From: Flavobacterium collinsii
GTDB lineage: Bacteria; Bacteroidota; Bacteroidia; Flavobacteriales; Flavobacteriaceae
Length of the DNA: 51,726 nt
Assembly: GCF_902804485.1 (NCBI RefSeq)
Contig: NZ_CADCST010000073.1
Coordinates: forward strand, 1-51,726
Direction of reading: 5' to 3'
In this document: positions 26,588 through 34,231 of the stretch, piece after piece
Position numbering within the stretch: the first letter of the stretch is position 1
Layout: each line of letters opens with the position of its first letter
Made by a program: the position numbers and the translations under genes
Notes under the pieces: generated by a model
Told to the model about the DNA's origin: nothing
Databases searched by the model: none
What the model saw: the letters and a program-made list of their open reading frames with translations, nothing else

Positions 26588-27730
26588 ATGAAGTTTAAAT
26601 TTCTATTCTTATTTTGTCTGGCTGTAATAAACATTCAGGCTCAGACTACAAAAAAACCAGTTGCCAAAACAAAGCCAAAAACGACAGCAACACCAGTAAA
26701 AGCAGCACCAAAAGCGAATCCAAATGAAGGTATTTTTGCCACAATAGCTACTACAAAAGGAGACATCGTACTTTCTTTAGAATATGTAAAAGCACCGGTA
26801 ACCGTAGCAAACTTTATTTCGTTAGCAGAAGGAACTAACCCTAACGTTAAAGTTGAAAAACTTAAAGGAAAACCTTTTTATGACGGATTAAAATTTCACA
26901 GGGTAATCAATGATTTCATGATTCAGGGTGGAGATCCTGACGGAAATGGTTCAGGAGGTCCGGGATATGCCTTTAAAGACGAATTTGTACCAGAATTGAA
27001 ATTTGAAAAAGGTGGAGTTTTAGCAATGGCGAATTCTGGTCCTGCTACAAACGGAAGTCAGTTTTTCATCACACATAAAGATACACCTTGGTTAAACGGT
27101 AAACATACTATTTTTGGTCATGTAGTTTCAGGAATGGACAATGTTAATAAGATTGTTCAGGACGACATTATGACTAAAATTACTATTACGCGTAAAGGTG
27201 CTGCAGCCAAAAAATTTGATGCTGTAAAAGTACTTGCTGCAGATGCTAAAGGCCAGGAAGCCAAAAAAGCAGAATCTCAAAAAGTAATCACTGAAAAAGC
27301 AGCTTATTTTGCTGCTACAAAAGCCAAAGCTACTGCAACAGCTTCAGGTTTAAAATATGTCGTTACTAAAAAAGGAACCGGAGTTAAAGGTGCTGAAGGC
27401 TCTAACATTTACTTCCACTACGCAGGATATTTTGAAGACGGAAATCTGTTTGACAGTAGTATTGCGGCTGTAGCAAAAGCTTATGGTAAATACGATGCCA
27501 ACCGTGACGCTCAAAAAGGATACAAAGCGTTCCCTTTTGTTGTAGGTAAAAAAGACGGAATGATTCCTGGTTTTATTGAAGCTTTAGACATGATGACGGA
27601 CGGAGAAAAAGCAATATTTTTTCTTCCTTCTAATTTAGCTTACGGAGAAAAAGGTGCCGGAGGTGTAATTCCGCCAAACGCAACTTTGATTTTTGAAATC
27701 GAAACTTATAAAGAACAGCCCGTTAAGTAA
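26588..27730 (+). CDS. Secreted cyclophilin-FKBP fusion, paralogue of the preceding gene
   Basis: The 380-residue protein has a Sec signal peptide (residues 1-18, no lipobox) and a Lys/Pro/Thr/Ala-rich linker (about 20-45). A cyclophilin domain follows (about 48-220: F-H-R-V-I-N-D-F-M-I-Q-G-G, W-L-N-G-K-H-T-I-F-G), then an FKBP domain (about 265-378). Catalytic-site residues are conserved as in its neighbour. The pair gives one membrane-anchored and one soluble version of the same enzyme, most likely by tandem duplication. A terminator follows. Confidence 0.93.
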   Translation: MKFKFLFLFCLAVINIQAQTTKKPVAKTKPKTTATPVKAAPKANPNEGIFATIATTKGDIVLSLEYVKAPVTVANFISLAEGTNPNVKVEKLKGKPFYDGLKFHRVINDFMIQGGDPDGNGSGGPGYAFKDEFVPELKFEKGGVLAMANSGPATNGSQFFITHKDTPWLNGKHTIFGHVVSGMDNVNKIVQDDIMTKITITRKGAAAKKFDAVKVLAADAKGQEAKKAESQKVITEKAAYFAATKAKATATASGLKYVVTKKGTGVKGAEGSNIYFHYAGYFEDGNLFDSSIAAVAKAYGKYDANRDAQKGYKAFPFVVGKKDGMIPGFIEALDMMTDGEKAIFFLPSNLAYGEKGAGGVIPPNATLIFEIETYKEQPVK

Positions 27731-27758
27731 TACAAAACACTATACCGAACTTAAAATC

Positions 27759-27794
27759 AACCATCAGAGTATCTTTCTGGTGGTTTTTTTATTT
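27759..27794 (+). terminator. Rho-independent terminator after the PPIase cluster
   Basis: A 10-bp stem with one G-U pair (27759-27768 with 27776-27785) is followed by a T-rich run. Confidence 0.85.
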
Positions 27795-27899
27795 TATCAA
27801 ATCTGTTAAATCTTCAATTTTAAACCTCAGGAAAAGAGCAAAATAAACGCAATCACAACGTTTCTGAATATTTTATATTAAATCCTAAACAAAATAGCT

Positions 27900-27907
27900 T
27901 ACCTTTG
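27900..27907 (+). promoter_or_regulatory. -7 promoter box (TACCTTTG) for the EamA gene
   Basis: It matches the Bacteroidota TANNTTTG consensus exactly and lies 33 bp before the start codon. No good -33 TTTG partner was seen. Confidence 0.5.
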
Positions 27908-27940
27908 CCGGCTTAAATTTTTTAAAATAAACAGATTAAG

Positions 27941-28837
27941 ATGTCACAAAACAACGTATTAAAAGGAGTATTTTTAGTAGCATTAGGAGCCACTACTTAT
28001 GGAATGTTAGCCACTTTCGTAAAAATGGCCTATACAGAAGGATACACTACCGCCGAAGTAACTACCTCACAATTTGTATTGGGAATCATTGGTATCTTGT
28101 TGATTAATACGTTTCAGAAAATAAAACATAAGGATAAAGTAGTCAAAGCTACTCCAAAAAACATATTCAGTTTAATGCTTGCCGGTACTTCTTTAGGAAT
28201 GACCAGTTTGTTTTATTATTTGGCTGTAAAATACATTCCTGTTTCGATTGGTATCGTTTTATTGATGCAAACGGTTTGGATAGGTGTTTTACTTGAAATG
28301 ATCTTAGAAAAAAAATTACCTTCCAGACAAAAAGTGTTTTCGGTATTTATCGTTCTTATTGGTACCGTTTTAGCCACTAATATTCTGCACAATGAAATCG
28401 AACTGGACTGGAGAGGTCTTGTTTGGGGAATGTTAGCTGCAGTGTCTTTTACGACAACCATGTTTACAGCCAATCGCGTTGCGACTGAAATCTCATCGGC
28501 ACAACGTAGTTTGTACATGCTGTTTGGAGGTGCCATTATCGTGTTTTCGTTTGCATTGGTAACACAGGTTACCCCCTTTAACCTTGCGATCTTTGCCAAA
28601 TGGGGAATCATATTAGCCTTATTCGGAACGATCATCCCTCCAATGTTAATGAACTTAGGTTTTCCGTTAACAGGAATTGGTCTTGGAAGTATCGTTTCTG
28701 CACTTGAACTTCCGGTTTCTGTAACTATGGCTTACATTTTATTAGACGAAGAAGTAATCTTATTGCAATGGGTTGGAATTGTTTTAATCATCCTGGCCAT
28801 TATTATTATGAATGTAAATTTCAAACGCAAAAACTAG
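27941..28837 (+). CDS. EamA/DMT-family transporter
   Basis: The 298-residue protein has about ten hydrophobic segments in two EamA repeats (about 8-142 and 155-293). Each repeat contains the family's Pro/Gly-rich helices (S-I-G-I-V-L-L-M-Q-T-V-W, L-S-S/I-V-S-A-L-E-L-P). DMT transporters export or import small metabolites; the substrate cannot be read from sequence. It is preceded by its own -7 box and probably is a single-gene unit. Confidence 0.9.
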   Translation: MSQNNVLKGVFLVALGATTYGMLATFVKMAYTEGYTTAEVTTSQFVLGIIGILLINTFQKIKHKDKVVKATPKNIFSLMLAGTSLGMTSLFYYLAVKYIPVSIGIVLLMQTVWIGVLLEMILEKKLPSRQKVFSVFIVLIGTVLATNILHNEIELDWRGLVWGMLAAVSFTTTMFTANRVATEISSAQRSLYMLFGGAIIVFSFALVTQVTPFNLAIFAKWGIILALFGTIIPPMLMNLGFPLTGIGLGSIVSALELPVSVTMAYILLDEEVILLQWVGIVLIILAIIIMNVNFKRKN

Positions 28838-28925
28838 CTAATTCAGAAACGCTCTAAAAAAAAGCCTCTTTGTAATGCAATAATTGTTAATTTTTTTATA
28901 AATTCGTGAGAAACAATCCTATATC

Positions 28926-29282
28926 ATGAATTTACCCTGGCATTTATATTTAATGGCGTCGCTTTATATTATTGCCGGATTAAATCATTTTAGAAAACCG
29001 GGAATGTACATTCGAATCATTCCCCCATTCTTTTCAAACCCCAAATTAATAAATACTTTAAGCGGAATTGCCGAAATCCTTTTCGGTATACTTCTGATGA
29101 TTCCTGTTACTTCCCATTTTGGTGCGTGGGGAATTATAGCTATTTTAATTGCTGTATTTCCTGCCAATCTTTTCATGTATCAGAATAAAAAAGCAAGTTT
29201 TGGTTTACCCAAGTGGATTTTGTTTATACGCTTGCCCTTTCAGATTATCTTGATTTTATGGGCATACCAATATACTTTTTAA
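28926..29282 (+). CDS. Small DoxX-like membrane protein
   Basis: The 118-residue protein has four hydrophobic helices and an N-L-F-M-Y-Q-N motif before the last. The N-terminal helix L-Y-I-I-A-G-L-N-H-F-R-K-P resembles DoxX/MauE family members. Function unknown; some relatives take part in membrane redox reactions. A TAAATTCG sequence at 28899-28906 could serve as a relaxed -7 box. Confidence 0.72.
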   Translation: MNLPWHLYLMASLYIIAGLNHFRKPGMYIRIIPPFFSNPKLINTLSGIAEILFGILLMIPVTSHFGAWGIIAILIAVFPANLFMYQNKKASFGLPKWILFIRLPFQIILILWAYQYTF

Positions 29283-29311
29283 CAATCAACTATTAATTAA
29301 AACTATTTATT

Positions 29312-30019
29312 ATGAAAAAATTATTTGCAGAGTTTTTTGGAACTTATTGGCTGGTTTTTGGAGGTTGTGGAAGCGCAATTTTTGCCGCCGGAATTCCTAA
29401 TTTAGGAATCGGATTTGCTGGTGTTGCCCTGGCCTTTGGTTTAACAGTACTAACAATGGCTTATGCTGTAGGACATATCTCAGGCGGACACTTTAATCCT
29501 GCTGTTTCCTTTGGTTTATGGGCGGGTGGCAGATTCCCTGCAAAAGATTTAATCCCTTACATTGTCGCACAATGTGTTGGTGCAGCTGCCGCAGCTGGGA
29601 CTTTATTTACCATTGCATCGGGAAAAGCCGGTTTTGCAATTGATAATACAAAAGCAGGAGCTTTTGCATCAAATGGTTTTGGAGCATTTTCGCCTGACGG
29701 ATATTCTTTACAATCTGCTTTTATTGCTGAGTTTGTACTTACGCTGTTTTTCTTATTGGTAATTCTGGGCGCTACAGATAAATTTGCTAACGGAAGATTT
29801 GCTGGTATTGCCATTGGTCTAGCACTAACCTTAATACACTTAATCAGTATTCCAATTACCAATACTTCTGTAAATCCTGCAAGATCATTATCTCAGGCAA
29901 TTTTTGTTGGCGGAGAGCCGTTGTCACAAGTATGGCTGTTTTGGGTAGCTCCGATTCTGGGTGCAATTGTAGCCGGATTTATTTATAAAACATTACTGCA
30001 AAATCATGCCGAAGCTTAA
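29312..30019 (+). CDS. aqpZ: Aquaporin Z-type water channel
   Basis: The 235-residue protein has six membrane helices and both NPA boxes (N62-P63-A64 and N188-P189-A190). The selectivity-filter residues match AqpZ: Phe42, His176, Thr185 and Arg191. The His/Arg pair indicates water rather than glycerol. It lies 29 bp after the DoxX-like gene and 32 bp before a GlsB-like gene, so the three may share a transcript ending at the hairpin at 30319. Confidence 0.95.
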   Translation: MKKLFAEFFGTYWLVFGGCGSAIFAAGIPNLGIGFAGVALAFGLTVLTMAYAVGHISGGHFNPAVSFGLWAGGRFPAKDLIPYIVAQCVGAAAAAGTLFTIASGKAGFAIDNTKAGAFASNGFGAFSPDGYSLQSAFIAEFVLTLFFLLVILGATDKFANGRFAGIAIGLALTLIHLISIPITNTSVNPARSLSQAIFVGGEPLSQVWLFWVAPILGAIVAGFIYKTLLQNHAEA

Positions 30020-30051
30020 TCAACTTATCTCTAACCTTTAAAATTTATCTT

Positions 30052-30294
30052 ATGACATTTTTATATTTTTTACTTATTGGTGCAATATCCGGATGGCTTG
30101 CGGGTCAGATATGGAAAGGTGCAGGTTTTGGATTATTAGGTAATATCATCGTAGGAATTGTGGGTGGTATCATTGGTGGCTGGATAGCCGGCAGACTTGG
30201 CATTGGCGGAGGCGGACTTCTCTGGCAAATTATAATTGCGGTTGGAGGGGCCTGGGTGCTACTTTTTATTATCAGCTTAATCAAAAAAGCTTAA
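30052..30294 (+). CDS. GlsB/YeaQ/YmgE-family small membrane protein
   Basis: The 80-residue protein has three hydrophobic helices full of Gly (I-S-G-W-L-A-G, G-I-V-G-G-I-I-G-G-W-I-A-G-R-L-G-I). This is the transglycosylase-associated protein pattern. Members are stress-linked but their activity is unknown. Its position after aqpZ hints at an envelope or osmotic stress unit. Confidence 0.9.
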   Translation: MTFLYFLLIGAISGWLAGQIWKGAGFGLLGNIIVGIVGGIIGGWIAGRLGIGGGGLLWQIIIAVGGAWVLLFIISLIKKA

Positions 30295-30318
30295 AACCTT
30301 TATCTATAAATTACTTTT

Positions 30319-30360
30319 AAAAGAGAAAATCAAATATAATACTATTCGGTTTTCTCTTTT
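30319..30360 (+). terminator. Terminator after the aqpZ cluster
   Basis: Perfect 11-base arms (AAAAGAGAAAA at 30319-30329 and the complement at 30350-30360) enclose a 20-base loop and are followed by more Ts. Confidence 0.7.
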
Positions 30361-30442
30361 CTTTTTTTGGAGCAACTTAAGTTCTTCCGTTTTCTCCAGT
30401 GACTTTATTCAGCTCTTTTTCGTATCACTTTATTCGATTCTT

Positions 30443-31270
30443 ATGAATGACATTATTGCCTATTTCAGTACGATTCCGTCTTCACATAGAAGTTTAATTC
30501 TCATGGGAGGAATCACCTTCTTTTGGCTGATCGAAAATACCTTTCCTTTGTTTCACCTGCAATATCGAAAATGGCAGCATGCCCGGATTAATTTTTTCCT
30601 GACCTTCACTACAATTGTTGTCAACTTTGTTTTGGCCTTTATCTTAATTAAAACAGCCAATTGGACAACAGAGAACGATTTTGGACTGTTACAATGGCTG
30701 CCCGCTTTGCCGCTGTGGCTTTACACCATAATTGGTTTATTGCTATTGGATTTAATTGGCGCTTATCTTGCCCATTACGTACAACACAGGTTCAAAATTT
30801 TATGGCGCTTTCATCTGGTGCACCACACCGACACCTGGATCGACACTACATCGGCAAATCGACATCATCCGGGCGAAAGCATTATCCGGTTTGTCTTTAC
30901 CACTCTTGGTGTTTTAATTGTAGGAAGCCCAATGTGGATGGTTTTTCTTTACCAGACTTTATCCGTTATTTCGACTCAATTTACGCATGCTAATATCGCA
31001 TTACCGCAGAAATTAGATGTTTTCCTTAGTTATTTTATTGTTTCCCCAAACATGCATAAAGTACATCATCATTACGTTCTTCCCTATACAGACAGTAACT
31101 ATGGGAATATTTTTTCGGTTTGGGACCGTCTTTTTGGCACTTTTACCAGTTTGCCTAAAGACAAAATAATTTATGGCGTAGACACCCATATGGCTGTTGA
31201 AGAAAACAACAATCTCAAAAATTTATTAAAAATACCGTTTCAAAAAGCGAGATCCATAAAAAACAGTTAA
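30443..31270 (+). CDS. Sterol desaturase/fatty acid hydroxylase-family membrane protein
   Basis: The 275-residue polytopic protein carries the eight-His di-iron pattern: H-Y-V-Q-H near 112-116, H-L-V-H-H near 125-129, R-H-H-P near 140 and H-K-V-H-H-H near 206-211. The family hydroxylates or desaturates lipids, using O2. The lipid substrate cannot be told; bacterial members modify hopanoids, carotenoids or fatty acids. It appears monocistronic. Confidence 0.9.
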   Translation: MNDIIAYFSTIPSSHRSLILMGGITFFWLIENTFPLFHLQYRKWQHARINFFLTFTTIVVNFVLAFILIKTANWTTENDFGLLQWLPALPLWLYTIIGLLLLDLIGAYLAHYVQHRFKILWRFHLVHHTDTWIDTTSANRHHPGESIIRFVFTTLGVLIVGSPMWMVFLYQTLSVISTQFTHANIALPQKLDVFLSYFIVSPNMHKVHHHYVLPYTDSNYGNIFSVWDRLFGTFTSLPKDKIIYGVDTHMAVEENNNLKNLLKIPFQKARSIKNS

Positions 31271-31390
31271 AATCAGTAAAAAAAATATCGTTGATCGAAC
31301 CAACTAATTATTTTTTTTATTAATATTGATACTTAAATTGAAAATCAATCTATTAATCATTAACCTCTATTTTGAATTAATTTTCACGTG

Positions 31391-31669
31391 ATGAAAAAGA
31401 GTAACCGCAAAGAATTGAATTGGGAACAAACTGAAAAAGTTGTTTCGTTAGCCTTAGAAGAAAAAAATCCATTTGAAATCATAAAAAAAGAATTTGGATT
31501 GGCAGAAAAAGAAGTTCTGGAAATCATGAAAAAGAAAATGCCACTTGAAAAATTTGAGATGTGGAAAAAAAAGGCAATTGCAAATAAACCAAAACCAAAA
31601 CCAGTTAAAATAGACGATTTTGACGAAGATTTGGATGGCAAATATTATATAAAGAATAAACTAGACTAA
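31391..31669 (+). CDS. DUF2805/TIGR03643-type small protein
   Basis: The 92-residue protein has the family core at about residues 10-60: W-E-Q-T-E-K-V-V-S-L-A-L-E-E-K-N-P-F, then F-G-L-A-E-K-E-V-L-E-I-M-K-K-K-M. This has the look of a helix-turn-helix-like helical bundle. The tail is Lys/Pro-rich then acidic. Function unknown. I used the ATG at 31391; an in-frame GTG directly before it would add only one residue. A strong terminator follows. Confidence 0.8.
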   Translation: MKKSNRKELNWEQTEKVVSLALEEKNPFEIIKKEFGLAEKEVLEIMKKKMPLEKFEMWKKKAIANKPKPKPVKIDDFDEDLDGKYYIKNKLD

Positions 31670-31674
31670 GATAG

Positions 31675-31701
31675 AACTCCTGGGATTCAGGAGTTTTTTT
31701 T
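31675..31701 (+). terminator. Rho-independent terminator after the DUF2805 gene
   Basis: An 8-bp perfect stem AACTCCTG/CAGGAGTT with a 5-base loop is followed by a long T-run. Confidence 0.92.
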
Positions 31702-31768
31702 TATTTTTAATCAAAATGTAACTTTTTTACCTTTTGTAAGTCAAATAGCAATAACCAAACATGAAGAA

Positions 31769-33628
31769 ATGAAAAAAATACTTTACACCCTAGCTCTCGC
31801 AGTCACACTTTGGAGCTGTAAAACAGGGAGCCCTTCAGGTACCGCAAAAAGCAATGTCGTAGATGTTAATATTAATCTTGTTGACGTTAAAGACGATAAA
31901 GTTTTGGTAATGGTAACACCTCCGCAAATCAAAACTGACGAAATAATTTACAGCATCCCAAAAACGGTTCCGGGAACTTATTCTACGGACAACTACGGTA
32001 AATTTTCAGACGATTTTAAAGCCTTTGACGCCAAAGGAAATGCATTAGTAGTAAAAAGAATTGATGACAACTCATGGTCGATTTCTGATGCTAAAAAACT
32101 TAAAAAAATAACTTACTTAGTAGGAGATACTTTTGATACTGAAAAAGGATCGGGATTTGGAAATGACGACGTCTTTTCTCCAGCTGGCACCAATATCAAT
32201 ACCGGAGTAAATTTCTTAGTAAACACACATGGTTTTGTAGGTTATTTTAAAGACAAACTTGAAATTCCATATAAAGTTACCATTACACACCCGGAAACCC
32301 TTTGGGGAGCAACTTCTATGACCGATGAGGATGCGAGTAAAACAAGTGATGTTTTCACCACTTCGCGCTATGCTGTTTTAGTCGAAAATCCAATCATGTA
32401 CTCTAAACCTGATTATACTACATTCAACGTAAACGGAATGGATATTTTAATCGCCGTTTATTCTCCAACAGGAAAATTTACAGCAGAAAGTATCACTCCG
32501 GAAATGAAAACGATGATGACGGCACAAAAAAACTTTTTAGGCAAAGTAAATGCTAACAAAAAGTATACTGTTCTTTTGTATCTGTCAAGTATGGCTAAGG
32601 ATGATGCCCACGGTTTTGGAGCATTGGAACATCCAACTGCTACGACGGTTGTTTTACCGGAATCTATGCCTAAAGAAAAACTGGTAGAATCTATGAAAGA
32701 TGTAGTTTCTCACGAATTCTTTCATATTGTAACTCCATTAACGATTCACTCTAAAGAAATTCAGTTTTTTGATTACAATGCACCAAAAATGTCAGAGCAT
32801 TTATGGATGTACGAAGGAGTGACCGAATATTTTGCCAACTTGTTTCAAATCAATCAGGGGTTGATTAACGAGGCTGAATTTTACACCCGTATTGCCGATA
32901 AAATTGAGCAGTCTAAACGTTTAAACGATACCATGTCATTTACCGTAATGAGTAAAAATGTATTGGATCAGCCTTATAAAGACCAATATTTAAATGTGTA
33001 TCAAAAAGGAGCTTTGATCGGGATGTGTATCGATATTATCATCAGAGAAAAAAGCAATGGCGAAAGAGGAATTCTGGATTTAATGCACAAATTAGCAAGC
33101 GAATACGGTGTTGAAAAACCATTTAACGATAACGAGCTTTTTGCTAAAGTAACTGAATTGACTTATCCTGAAGTTGGGGAGTTCCTTAACAAATATGTGG
33201 CTGGTACTACTCCTATTCCTTATGAGTTTTATTTGGCTAAAGTTGGTGTTACCAAAGCCTCTGAAAAAGTTCCGGGATCAATTTTCATCAAAGGTCAGGC
33301 TCCTTATATAGGAGTTGATAAAGCTACTAAAGCAATAAACGTTCGTTCTAACATCGACCTAAATGTATTCTTTACCAATTTAAACCTTAAAGCAGGAGAT
33401 GTAATTCTTGCGGTAAACGATAAGACGTATACTTTAGACAACATTTATGATTTGATTGGTGAAAGTGAAAACTGGAAAGAGAATGATCCGATTACGATTA
33501 AAATAAAACGTGCGGGAGTTGAACAAACTATCAAAGGAACGGTAAAGGTGCCTTCTGAAGAAAAAGAAACTTTTAAAGCAACAGATGGTTCAAAAGAGAA
33601 ACTTAAAAATGCATGGTTGAAAGGTTAA
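31769..33628 (+). CDS. M61-family (glycyl aminopeptidase-like) lipoprotein peptidase with PDZ domain
   Basis: The 619-residue protein has lipid Cys17. An N-terminal beta-sandwich domain spans about 25-190. The zinc peptidase domain has H-E-F-F-H at 315-319 and the downstream zinc-binding Glu349 in M-Y-E-G-V-T-E-Y-F. A PDZ-like domain lies near 520-600 (L-K-A-G-D-V-I-L-A-V-N-D). It is probably anchored in the cell envelope and cleaves N-terminal residues of peptides. Single gene, closed by a terminator. Confidence 0.93.
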   Translation: MKKILYTLALAVTLWSCKTGSPSGTAKSNVVDVNINLVDVKDDKVLVMVTPPQIKTDEIIYSIPKTVPGTYSTDNYGKFSDDFKAFDAKGNALVVKRIDDNSWSISDAKKLKKITYLVGDTFDTEKGSGFGNDDVFSPAGTNINTGVNFLVNTHGFVGYFKDKLEIPYKVTITHPETLWGATSMTDEDASKTSDVFTTSRYAVLVENPIMYSKPDYTTFNVNGMDILIAVYSPTGKFTAESITPEMKTMMTAQKNFLGKVNANKKYTVLLYLSSMAKDDAHGFGALEHPTATTVVLPESMPKEKLVESMKDVVSHEFFHIVTPLTIHSKEIQFFDYNAPKMSEHLWMYEGVTEYFANLFQINQGLINEAEFYTRIADKIEQSKRLNDTMSFTVMSKNVLDQPYKDQYLNVYQKGALIGMCIDIIIREKSNGERGILDLMHKLASEYGVEKPFNDNELFAKVTELTYPEVGEFLNKYVAGTTPIPYEFYLAKVGVTKASEKVPGSIFIKGQAPYIGVDKATKAINVRSNIDLNVFFTNLNLKAGDVILAVNDKTYTLDNIYDLIGESENWKENDPITIKIKRAGVEQTIKGTVKVPSEEKETFKATDGSKEKLKNAWLKG

Positions 33629-33650
33629 TCTGTTTCAATTCAAATACAAA

Positions 33651-33679
33651 AAAACCGACAAGTGATTGTCGGTTTTTTT
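33651..33679 (+). terminator. Terminator after the M61 peptidase gene
   Basis: Perfect 11-base arms (33651-33661 and 33666-33676) enclose a GTGA loop with A/T-runs on both sides. It may also serve the minus-strand gene that ends at 33711. Confidence 0.92.
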
Positions 33680-33710
33680 ATTGATCATTCTGTTATTCCA
33701 AAGAATGAGA

Positions 33711-34154
33711 TTACTTCTTTACCGGAAACTTCCAGTCAAATTCATCTTTATCGTTAATGATTGCACCCACTTCGAATTTTACAACTTCGTCAAATTCGGT
33801 TTGAAGAATGAACCAATTGTCTTCATTAAAGTAATTTTCAAAAGTATCAAAAGTCTCCTGAGTATATTTTGTAATTCCTTTCGTCGCTAAATCTTTCTTG
33901 ACATCAGCAATTTTTCTTCCGATTAATTTGAAGCCGAAAACTTCTAAATCACTACTTGAAGCTACTAAATAACCTAATTTCATCTCTTCTTCCTGATAAA
34001 ATGTCAATCTGATTTTTTGTGCATTATATACAAAAATCACATTATCATCTTCGTCTTTATAATTTTTATCAGGCTTTCCTAAAGCAGCTGTAACATCATT
34101 TTGCTTCATTCCGAAAAGCAATTTATCAATTCCTGATTTTAGATTTATTTTCAT
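33711..34154 (-). CDS. Conserved-looking small protein of unknown function
   Basis: The 147-residue protein has no signal peptide or membrane segment and is acidic overall. Its start, I-D-K-L-L-F-G-M-K-Q-N-D-V-T-A-A-L-G-K-P, recalls the helix-G-x-P segment of SmpA/OmlA-like folds, which suggests repeated alpha/beta units (a similar pattern returns near residue 80). No catalytic motif is visible. It lies 77 bp after the GH92 gene on the same strand; no functional link is evident. Confidence 0.7.
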   Translation of the reverse strand: MKINLKSGIDKLLFGMKQNDVTAALGKPDKNYKDEDDNVIFVYNAQKIRLTFYQEEEMKLGYLVASSSDLEVFGFKLIGRKIADVKKDLATKGITKYTQETFDTFENYFNEDNWFILQTEFDEVVKFEVGAIINDKDEFDWKFPVKK

Positions 34155-34231
34155 ATTTACTTTTATTTAAAGTGCAAATTTCGGGAAGTTTTTTGTTGTT
34201 CCGTCACGAATTACACAAATTTTATCAAATT

